The translations under genes were made by a program, and so were the position numbers. The notes below the pieces were generated by a model. The model made no database searches. It was not told the origin of the DNA and worked only from the letters and a program-made list of their open reading frames with translations. 6,607 nucleotides of DNA, from assembly GCA_027056465.1 (NCBI GenBank), contig JALUKS010000217.1:1-6607 (forward strand), read 5' to 3'. Below, one piece after another: positions 1-5,974 of this stretch (position 1 is its first letter; every line of letters begins with the position of its first letter). This DNA is from Sulfurimonas sp. (GTDB taxonomy: Bacteria; Campylobacterota; Campylobacteria; Campylobacterales; Sulfurimonadaceae).

Positions 1-1066
1 GATAGTGTATAGCTTTCTTAAGACTATTTGCAAAACACTCTTCTAAATAGCTATTTTCTTTAGATCCTCTTAACATTGGAGTTTTATGAAGGAGCTTATA
101 GGCTTCATAAAGTTTATTTTCTTCTACAAGTAACCTTAAGCTACTTAGATTTACTAGCTCCACATTGACAACTGTTGCATCTTTTAAGACTACAAGAAGA
201 GATTCTTCATCTTTTTGAACTACCTTATCTATTTTTGCATCAAATATTAGGTATTTATTTTCTATAACTTGTAATGTTTTAATATTTATAAGAGAGATAT
301 AATCCTTATTTGAACTCACAAGGATATAGTCCCTATTTGGCATCGCTACAATATTTTTTATGTTCAAAAAAGGAGCATTTAGTCTTTGAATTTTTGAAGT
401 ATCTTCTAAAGATATTATCTCTACTACACCCTCACTATTTCCACTAATAAGATACTTTTCATCAAGGAAGTACAGGCTCTCTATCTTTGCTCTCGCTCTC
501 AATCTTGTAATAACTTTTGTATTATCTTTTGAGTGTAGATTGAAGACATAAATAGCACCCCCATAACCACTACAAGCAAATTTCTCCTTGTAAAAAGCAA
601 AAGCACTTACATAGTTTTTTTCTTTTTGAGAATATTTTTCATCGGGAAGGAGATAAGGAAATGAGCAAAGTCTTGATAACTGTTGACTACTATTAAATCT
701 GTACTGGAGTACTCTTCCTCTCTCTGTACCAATTATAATATATGTTGAAGTTGGATCAAAACCGATAATATCTATCTTCTCATGAGGTATTTTTATAGTT
801 TTTATAATTACTTGTGTCGGTAAGAGCATTATCTCAATACTATCATTATTTACAAATACAGCAACTCTGGCATCTGCACTAAAGAGAACAGATGCTGTCC
901 TCTGAGTAAGTTGCTCTGGAAGTATATTTGACAATACAGAATAATCTTGCCCATCAACAACTCTCACACCACTATTTGTTGTAGCAAAAATAATATTACC
1001 ATTTTCAAGAACTTTTAAATTAAGTATTGAAGAGTAAGCTTTAAAACATTTTGTTATTTTTGGCAA
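1..1066 (-). CDS. WD40-like beta-propeller protein with helical C-terminal tail, 3' end outside window
   Basis: The frame is open from the start codon to the window edge: 355 codons are visible and the C-terminus is missing. The translation shows about seven repeats of roughly 40 residues between residues 10 and 300. Each has strand-turn-strand texture, with phrases such as GNIIFATTNSGVRVVD, YIIIGTERGRVLQYRF and YLISGNSEGVVEIISL, as expected for a seven-bladed WD40/quinoprotein-like propeller. From about residue 305 it turns helical (LRLLVEENKLYEAYKLL), resembling a TPR-type tail. No signal peptide is seen, so it is probably cytoplasmic. I chose the TTG at 1066-1064 because a GGAG lies 8 bases upstream. 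GTG at 1072 sits too close to that GGAG, TTG at 1126 lies upstream of the probable -10 box, and ATG at 1080 is out of frame with a stop after eight codons. Propellers are usually protein-interaction scaffolds; the specific role is unknown. Fold assignment moderate, gene reality high. Confidence 0.8.
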   Translation of the reverse strand, partial: MPKITKCFKAYSSILNLKVLENGNIIFATTNSGVRVVDGQDYSVLSNILPEQLTQRTASVLFSADARVAVFVNNDSIEIMLLPTQVIIKTIKIPHEKIDIIGFDPTSTYIIIGTERGRVLQYRFNSSQQLSRLCSFPYLLPDEKYSQKEKNYVSAFAFYKEKFACSGYGGAIYVFNLHSKDNTKVITRLRARAKIESLYFLDEKYLISGNSEGVVEIISLEDTSKIQRLNAPFLNIKNIVAMPNRDYILVSSNKDYISLINIKTLQVIENKYLIFDAKIDKVVQKDEESLLVVLKDATVVNVELVNLSSLRLLVEENKLYEAYKLLHKTPMLRGSKENSYLEECFANSLKKAIHY

Positions 1067-1074
1067 GAACACAA

Positions 1075-1078
1075 CTCC
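1075..1078 (-). promoter_or_regulatory. Shine-Dalgarno GGAG deciding a TTG start
   Basis: GGAG on the minus strand is followed by an 8-base spacer and TTG at 1066-1064. This spacing favours TTG over the in-frame GTG at 1072, which would leave only 2 bases. The tempting ATG at 1080-1078 overlaps the motif and is in the wrong frame. Confidence 0.5.
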
Positions 1079-1111
1079 ATAATTTTTATGATTAAAATCA
1101 ATTTGTCTTAT

Positions 1112-1117
1112 ATTATA
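1112..1117 (-). promoter_or_regulatory. Probable -10 box (TATAAT) for the WD40-like gene
   Basis: A perfect TATAAT on the minus strand lies in the gap between the helicase stop and the WD40-like gene, with a T-rich run (ATATTTTTTAATT) just upstream. No TTGACA-like -35 is visible, which is normal for the vegetative sigma factor of Campylobacterota. Transcription would begin near 1105, giving a leader of about 40 bases containing the GGAG. This suggests the gene can be expressed independently of the helicase upstream. Confidence 0.5.
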
Positions 1118-1219
1118 TCCACTCAATTAAAAAATATAGCTGAAGTTTATAAAATCAATGTTCCAAAAGGCAGGCTTTTTTATTCTTATCCTTGTGACCC
1201 TAGGGTACGGGAAAATCTT

Positions 1220-2485
1220 TTAGATTGTATCATCTTTGACAAACCCCATAGCCCTATCATTCACATAAGCCAAATCATACCACTGTTTTCTTGGGGCTAT
1301 TAGATTTAAGTTTTGGGGATTAGAGCTTCGGGAGAGTGCTACATAAAACTGTGAGGGGGCGAAGATTTCGTTTGTTTCTATGATAAGATCTTCTATACTC
1401 ATCCCTTGTGACTTGTGGATGGTTATGGCAAAAGCAAGTTTGATGGGGAACTGATAGACACTAAAAAGATTCTCTTCTATCATCTCTTTTTTGCCACCTA
1501 CACTCTTCTCACTCCATCGCGTTTTGCTTTGGGCTACACTCTCTAGTTTTATGACTTTTCCATCACTTTTTTGCACATAGAGATAAGCCTCATTTATATT
1601 GACAACTACTCCGCGTTCACCATTAAAGTAGTTCCACGAGTTTCTTGTGAAAAGTACAGGTGCCCCTATTTTGAGTTCTAGGTTTTGCTCTATTCTCGCA
1701 TCACTCATAAAGCGTTCTATCTCACTCTCTTTCGTTGATTTAAGATGTTTTATGATCTCTGCTTCTTTTACAAAAAGATCACTCTCTATATGTTCGAGTT
1801 GCATTTTATTGTGATAGTTTGCAGAATTATTTTTCCCAAAAAGAAAGGTGAACTTGCTCATATCATCGGGAAGTGGTTTGATGTACTCATTAAGCTGGTT
1901 ATGCACCGATTCATCAACATGCCCAAAACGTACAGCATTCAGAAGCTCTATAAACGCGACATCATCTGTTCTATAGATATGAGTAAGTTCTATTTTTTCA
2001 AACGCCATCTTTTGCCATGCCTTAGACTCAAATGCGAAGTGTACCTCGCTTGAACCTCGTACAACAGGAGGGAGTTGCAAGAAATCACCAACCACCAAAA
2101 GAACCCCATGAAACTCAGCTTGTTGTAAACGCAGACTTATCATCTCAAAAAGCTCAGCACTCACCATACTTATCTCATCTATAACAAGTACATCCATAGC
2201 ATTTATGAGTTTTTTTATCTTCTTTTTGGCTTCAAACTTACCTTTTTCTTCAAGTGCTTCGACACTATCGCAGATACCAAGATCTAAAAAACTATGCAGA
2301 GTCTGCCCACCTATGAGTGTTGCTGCCATCCCAGTTGAGCCTAGTTTAGCTACTTTTTTTGCTTCACTTTCAAAATGTTCTATCACTTCACGTGTAATAG
2401 TCGTTTTTCCAACACCTGCACCACCAGTTAAAAAGATATTTTGTTTTTGAGAAAGTTTTTCTATGGCAACATTTAGATAATTCAT
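1220..2485 (-). CDS. PIF1/RecD-like superfamily 1 DNA helicase (AAA_30 type)
   Basis: This is a 421-residue ATP-dependent DNA helicase, presumably 5'-3' like its PIF1/RecD2 relatives. Motifs appear in order: Walker A GGAGVGKT (residues 21-28), motif Ia around GSTGMAA (49-55), Walker B VLVIDEISMVS (99-109), motif III GDFLQLPP (133-140), the arginine motif HIYR (169-172), motif V FAITIHKSQGMSIEDL (352-367) and motif VI FYVALSRSSN (380-389). The region 270-320 fits the SH3-like insert of domain 2B. It is shorter than RecD2 and lacks its N-terminal region, so it is a minimal helicase core. The residue after the motif IV arginine is T, where PIF1 proteins usually have Q. ATG at 2485 is the preferred start; an in-frame TTG at 2491 adds two residues and has a GGA 6 bases upstream, so it remains possible. 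It is transcribed divergently from the diguanylate cyclase. Likely roles are replication-fork or repair processing; the substrate is not inferable. Confidence 0.93.
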   Translation of the reverse strand: MNYLNVAIEKLSQKQNIFLTGGAGVGKTTITREVIEHFESEAKKVAKLGSTGMAATLIGGQTLHSFLDLGICDSVEALEEKGKFEAKKKIKKLINAMDVLVIDEISMVSAELFEMISLRLQQAEFHGVLLVVGDFLQLPPVVRGSSEVHFAFESKAWQKMAFEKIELTHIYRTDDVAFIELLNAVRFGHVDESVHNQLNEYIKPLPDDMSKFTFLFGKNNSANYHNKMQLEHIESDLFVKEAEIIKHLKSTKESEIERFMSDARIEQNLELKIGAPVLFTRNSWNYFNGERGVVVNINEAYLYVQKSDGKVIKLESVAQSKTRWSEKSVGGKKEMIEENLFSVYQFPIKLAFAITIHKSQGMSIEDLIIETNEIFAPSQFYVALSRSSNPQNLNLIAPRKQWYDLAYVNDRAMGFVKDDTI

Positions 2486-2506
2486 AAGCAAATAATATCC
2501 ATTTTT

Positions 2507-2512
2507 ACTATA
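2507..2512 (-). promoter_or_regulatory. Possible -10 box (TATAGT) for the helicase gene
   Basis: TATAGT on the minus strand, one mismatch from TATAAT, lies 21 bases before the helicase ATG. Transcription would start near 2500 with a very short leader containing only a weak GGAT. No -35 is recognisable. It overlaps a TATAAAAT on the plus strand, so the assignment is tentative. Confidence 0.35.
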
Positions 2513-2530
2513 AAATCAGCTAAACTTGTG

Positions 2531-2536
2531 TAAAAT
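2531..2536 (+). promoter_or_regulatory. Possible -10 box (TAAAAT) for the diguanylate cyclase gene
   Basis: TAAAAT lies 25 bases before the ATG at 2562, placing a start of transcription near 2543 and leaving the GGAGAG intact in the leader. A second AT-rich candidate, TATAAAAT, lies at 2509-2516. Neither has a -35 partner. One of the two probably drives the gene, because the neighbour on this side is transcribed in the opposite direction. Confidence 0.35.
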
Positions 2537-2550
2537 ATGAAACATTATTT

Positions 2551-2556
2551 GGAGAG
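2551..2556 (+). promoter_or_regulatory. Shine-Dalgarno GGAGAG of the diguanylate cyclase gene
   Basis: GGAGAG followed by five A residues and ATG at 2562. It is the strongest ribosome binding site in the window and fixes the start codon. Confidence 0.75.
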
Positions 2557-2561
2557 AAAAA

Positions 2562-3812
2562 ATGAATAAAAGAATTCTAATAGTAGACGACAACAAAACA
2601 CTTGTAAAACTTATATCTAAGAAACTAGAAGCTGCGCTTGACTTTCAAGTAGATGTAGCCTACTCTTTAGCAGAAGCTAAACTCTTTTTGAAGATGTATG
2701 ATTATTTCATCACTCTACTTGATATTAACCTTCCTGATGCTCCAAACGGTGAGATAGTTGATTATGCCATTTCCAAAGAAAATCGAGTTATTGTTCTTAG
2801 TGGTAATATCGATAAAACATTTCGTGAGTCGATGTTAAAGAAAAATATCATTGACTATGTCAATAAAGGTGGAGTTGATGATATAAACTATATCATTCAA
2901 ACGATAGAGAGACTAGAAAGAAACAAGAACCATACTGTTTTAGTAGTTGATGACTCCATGGTATTTCGCAAACAGATGCAAGCACTTTTACAAAATATGT
3001 TTTTTAAAGTTATTACAGTTGCACATGGGGAAGAAGCTCTTAACTATTTAAAACTGCATCAAGAGATAACTCTTGTTCTTACGGACTACAATATGCCAGT
3101 TATGGATGGACTAGAACTCACTTATGAAATCCGAAAAGAGCAGTCTAAAAATGACCTTGCTATCCTTGCTGTATCTTCAAACAAAGACAATGAAGTGAAT
3201 GCTATCTTTCTCAAAGCTGGAGCAAATGACTTCATCACAAAGCCCTTCTCGAAAGAGGAGTTCTCTTGTCGTGTAAACAACACTATCGAAGCACTTGAAA
3301 ACATCCAACTTATCACAAATCATGCCAATCGTGACTACCTCACTGGTCTTTATAACCGTCGCTACTTTTTTGAAGCGATGGAGAAGTATGAAGCTGACAT
3401 TGCTGAGACTCAAGAGAATTATGCTGTCGCTATGATAGATATTGACCACTTTAAAAAGATAAATGATAAGTATGGTCATGATATTGGTGATAAAGTCATC
3501 ACAGCACTTTCTGATATTTTAAGAACTTCTACAGGTCATAATGATTTAGTTGCACGATTTGGTGGAGAGGAGTTTTGTGTCGTTATTAAAAATATAAGCC
3601 GTGATACAGCATTAAATATTTTTGAAAGAATTCGTCTTGAGGTTGAGAAATATAGTTATCAACTTGAGAACGAAGAGTTTATTAAGTTTACTATCTCTAT
3701 CGGGGTTGTGCTTCATGAAGAGGATGAATCATTAGAAGAGACTATAAACAATTCTGACTTAATGCTCTATAAAGCAAAAAATGGTGGTCGAAATATGGTC
3801 GTATCAGAATAA
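2562..3812 (+). CDS. Response regulator diguanylate cyclase, REC-REC-GGDEF (CbrR/PleD-like)
   Basis: This 416-residue cytoplasmic protein should make cyclic di-GMP from two GTP under phosphorylation control. The first receiver domain spans about residues 3-118, with acidic pair D9/D10, phospho-acceptor D54, S80 and K102. The second spans about 124-243, with D130/D131, phospho-acceptor D175 (TDYNMPVMDG), S205 and K227-P228. Both look phosphorylatable, although the first lacks the usual proline after its lysine. The cyclase domain (about 255-416) contains DYLTGLYNRR (258-267), metal-binding D293, DKYGHDIGD (302-310) and active-site GGEEF (334-338). The inhibitory RxxD motif expected at 325-328 reads GHND, so product feedback at the I-site is probably absent. 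Architecture and length match Campylobacter jejuni CbrR (bile resistance regulator) and Caulobacter PleD; orthology with CbrR is plausible but not proven. No histidine kinase or c-di-GMP effector is encoded nearby. Confidence 0.95.
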   Translation: MNKRILIVDDNKTLVKLISKKLEAALDFQVDVAYSLAEAKLFLKMYDYFITLLDINLPDAPNGEIVDYAISKENRVIVLSGNIDKTFRESMLKKNIIDYVNKGGVDDINYIIQTIERLERNKNHTVLVVDDSMVFRKQMQALLQNMFFKVITVAHGEEALNYLKLHQEITLVLTDYNMPVMDGLELTYEIRKEQSKNDLAILAVSSNKDNEVNAIFLKAGANDFITKPFSKEEFSCRVNNTIEALENIQLITNHANRDYLTGLYNRRYFFEAMEKYEADIAETQENYAVAMIDIDHFKKINDKYGHDIGDKVITALSDILRTSTGHNDLVARFGGEEFCVVIKNISRDTALNIFERIRLEVEKYSYQLENEEFIKFTISIGVVLHEEDESLEETINNSDLMLYKAKNGGRNMVVSE

Positions 3813-3816
3813 AAAT

Positions 3817-4968
3817 CTACAATAGCACCACACTTCCAAAAGGTACTTTTTCTTCTTTTGGGCTTATCCATTTTACTTCATAATTTGGTAAGTTCAGGGG
3901 GAATTCCCCCTTTAAATCTGTAAAATATAATAAAAGTTTCACATCATCAAAATTTGCTTCTACAAAGCTAAATGCAGCTCTAAAATCTGTCCCACCATTG
4001 CCCTTGAGTTCTACTTCCAAAGCCTCACCACTATAAAATGTTCTATGAGAATGCACCTTATCATCGCAGACTAAAAGCTCTATTTGATATGTTTGTACCA
4101 GACTCATAAGAAAATTTATCTCACTCAAAAACTCACTTAAAAGCTCTTCGTCCACACTTCCTGAACTATCTACAACGATGACAAGGCGAAAGGTTGTACT
4201 CACACTTGAGGGAAGGTATATGCCACTATAAAGTAATTTTTTACTTGGAGGAAGTAGCACATAATCATCACGAAAGTATCTATCAACTGCGATTTTTAAC
4301 TCATCTCGCCAGTCTATCTTTCCAGCCTTTTCTAAGGTAAAAAATCGTTCTATTGAGAGAGGAGCTTCACCATGCTTTTGCTCACCCACTAAGAGGGCTA
4401 TGGCTTCCTCGGCTAAGAGTTGCTCTTGGAGTATCTCCTCTTGCAACTCTTCTGCTGTCTGCGTTTGAGGTTCTTTTCTTTCACTCTTTGACTCTTTTTT
4501 CTCATCTTCACTTGGCTCTACATCATCAGCACTCTCAGCCTCATACTCCAGATCTTCATCATCTCTGAGTATATCAGCTTTTAGCTCAGCATAGATCTCC
4601 TCAGCATACATCCCAGTAAATCTTTTTCTATACTGTGCTCGCTCGGGTAGAGTCAGTCCATTAGTCACAAGCATATCATTTATCGCCATATCTGTAGCCA
4701 TCTGCCAGAGCCATCCGCTGCGTTTACTTCTTCGTTTCTCATGAGCCAAAGAGGCATGCATCGCCCCATTTGCGAAGATAAATTCTAACTCATTTACTTC
4801 GAGTGTTTCAAGATAATCACTGTTGTACTCTAACTTCACTCCTGTACTCACAAAGGATTCTATATCATCATTTTGCACGAGTTCAAGTCTGCTTGCGAGT
4901 GTCCCAAAGTAAGGATACTCAACAAGTAGTTTCGCCTTAGCTTGGGAGATTTTAGAGGAGAGTTGCAT
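3817..4968 (-). CDS. DUF2201-type VWA domain protein, partner of the upstream MoxR ATPase; metallopeptidase motif degenerate
   Basis: This 383-residue protein has three parts. The N-terminal region (about 1-130) matches the layout of the putative metallopeptidase domain DUF2201_N. Where relatives carry HExxH, it has NGAMH (67-71), followed by the conserved-looking HEKRR (76-80) and the helix LWQMATDMAIND (87-98), so zinc proteolysis is unlikely. A charged low-complexity linker rich in E, D, K and S covers about 132-190. The C-terminal VWA domain (about 258-383) has a full MIDAS metal site: DSSGS (267-271), T327 in GNGGTDF and D351 in YFTDLKG. MIDAS-dependent binding of a partner or substrate is expected. 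The start ATG lies 10 bases after the ATPase stop with only a weak A-rich ribosome site, which suggests coupled translation. The stop is 4 bases from that of the convergent cyclase gene. VWA assignment is confident; the DUF2201 assignment is from memory of family signatures. Confidence 0.88.
   Translation of the reverse strand: MQLSSKISQAKAKLLVEYPYFGTLASRLELVQNDDIESFVSTGVKLEYNSDYLETLEVNELEFIFANGAMHASLAHEKRRSKRSGWLWQMATDMAINDMLVTNGLTLPERAQYRKRFTGMYAEEIYAELKADILRDDEDLEYEAESADDVEPSEDEKKESKSERKEPQTQTAEELQEEILQEQLLAEEAIALLVGEQKHGEAPLSIERFFTLEKAGKIDWRDELKIAVDRYFRDDYVLLPPSKKLLYSGIYLPSSVSTTFRLVIVVDSSGSVDEELLSEFLSEINFLMSLVQTYQIELLVCDDKVHSHRTFYSGEALEVELKGNGGTDFRAAFSFVEANFDDVKLLLYFTDLKGEFPLNLPNYEVKWISPKEEKVPFGSVVLL
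3896..3911. repeat. Perfect 16-base palindrome, possible hairpin
   Basis: AGGGGGAATTCCCCCT is self-complementary over all 16 bases and can fold as a six-pair stem with an AATT loop. It lies inside the 3' part of the VWA gene (codons for KGEFPL) and 84 bases beyond the cyclase stop on the plus strand. There it is followed by TTTAAAT, a weak U-tract, so it may attenuate read-through from the cyclase gene. On the minus strand no T run follows. Terminator function is speculative. Confidence 0.45.
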
Positions 4969-4978
4969 TGGATTTTTC

Positions 4979-5974
4979 TTAAGCTAAAAGATAAGAAAAC
5001 TTTCTCACCCACTCTTCAAACGCAGAGATATGCTGCATATTTATCCCTGAGCGTTGCAGGTCTTGGACTACCATCACAGCAAACTCACTCTTCATTTCAA
5101 GCGAATAAGTTAGTAGGTTTTCTAGTTTTTCATCACTTGGATTTTTTAAGTAATGACTCACAAGTCCCGAAGATAAAGCATAAAGAACATCTATCTCCTC
5201 GCACTGTGTTTGCTCATTTCCCTCGAGGATGGAGTCTATGTTTGGCAACTTAGAAGCCACCTTCATAAAGCTCAAAAAGCTCACAGCCACATCTTTCCCG
5301 ATAGTCCCACTTATAGTCTCAAGCAGCAACTCTTTTGGTAAGTCAGCACTTAAGATATTTGCCACATATTCCCATGAACGCGGAGTAGCAAAACTCTTCA
5401 CATCACTCTTGGCATCAAAGGTAAATAGGTGTTCAGTTTTGTAAGAGATGTAGGCAATTATTCGCTCATCTATCCCCGATGTAAACGCCCACTCTCGCCA
5501 ATCTTCCAGACTCACATCAAGTTCAAAGTGCACAAAACGGTTCGCCAAAGGGGCAGGCATACGGTAAGTTACACCACGATCTCCCTCACGATTTCCAGCA
5601 GCGACTATTGCCCAACCCTCAGGGAGTTCATACTCCCCTACTTTTCTGTCAAGTATCAGCTGATAAGCCGAAGATTGCACGGAAGGTGCTGCAGAATTAA
5701 GCTCATCTAAAAAGAGTATGCCCTCCCCTTCACGAGGTAAAAAGGCCGGTGGAGCCCAAAGAGCCGTATGACTCTCCTTGTCATAAAAAGGAATCCCCTT
5801 AAGGTCTGTCGGATCCATCAGTGCTAAACGCAGGTCTATAAACGCCACTCCCTGCTCTACAGCTATCTGCTTGACTATGGAAGACTTTCCTATTCCCGGT
5901 GCGCCCCAAAGAAACGAGGGTACTTTTTGACGAACTAAGGCACTTAGGCTCGCGTTTAACTCTTTTGCTCTCAT
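4979..5974 (-). CDS. MoxR-family AAA+ ATPase
   Basis: This 331-residue AAA+ ATPase should form a ring and use ATP hydrolysis to remodel protein targets together with the VWA protein encoded next to it. Visible motifs are Walker A GAPGIGKS (residues 24-31), the MoxR-typical stretch DLRLALMDPTDLKGIP (47-62), Walker B ILFLDEL (86-92), sensor 1 AAGN (125-128) and an arginine-rich region RMPAPLANRF (138-147) that should hold the finger. The C-terminal half is mainly helical with no further motif I recognise, and no membrane segment is seen. I start at the ATG at 5974 because AGGA lies 8 bases upstream and its ATGA overlaps the upstream stop by 4 bases. An in-frame ATG at 5983 adds three residues but has AGG directly abutting it. 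Family call is strong; the target is unknown. Confidence 0.93.
   Translation of the reverse strand: MRAKELNASLSALVRQKVPSFLWGAPGIGKSSIVKQIAVEQGVAFIDLRLALMDPTDLKGIPFYDKESHTALWAPPAFLPREGEGILFLDELNSAAPSVQSSAYQLILDRKVGEYELPEGWAIVAAGNREGDRGVTYRMPAPLANRFVHFELDVSLEDWREWAFTSGIDERIIAYISYKTEHLFTFDAKSDVKSFATPRSWEYVANILSADLPKELLLETISGTIGKDVAVSFLSFMKVASKLPNIDSILEGNEQTQCEEIDVLYALSSGLVSHYLKNPSDEKLENLLTYSLEMKSEFAVMVVQDLQRSGINMQHISAFEEWVRKFSYLLA

Noticed and set aside
1078..1080. ATG as start of the WD40-like gene
   Set aside because: It is in another frame and reaches a stop after eight codons; its GGAG instead serves the TTG at 1066.
1160..1182. AAAAGGCAGGCTTTTTT as an intrinsic terminator
   Set aside because: The stem is five pairs, four of them A-T, and the T run lies on the plus strand, where no gene ends.
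1197..1206. Palindrome ACCCTAGGGT just after the helicase stop as a terminator
   Set aside because: Only a three- or four-pair stem is possible and no T run follows on the minus strand.
1088..1303. 71-codon plus-strand reading frame across the helicase 3' end
   Set aside because: It has no ribosome site, its second half is antisense to the helicase, and its start lies over the probable leader and promoter of the WD40-like gene. No recognisable domain.
1745..2053. 102-codon plus-strand reading frame
   Set aside because: Entirely antisense to conserved helicase sequence; cysteine- and phenylalanine-rich translation typical of a shadow frame.
3836..3861. Inverted repeat CCAAAAG ... CTTTTGG as terminator of the cyclase gene
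   Set aside because: Seven mostly A-T pairs, a 12-base loop and no following U-tract; likely chance in T-rich coding DNA.
4353..4568. 71-codon plus-strand reading frame rich in Leu and His
   Set aside because: Antisense to the acidic linker of the VWA protein; its composition simply mirrors Glu/Asp/Lys codons.
4942..5253. 103-codon plus-strand reading frame spanning the ATPase/VWA junction
   Set aside because: Antisense to two well-supported genes, with no ribosome site or domain.
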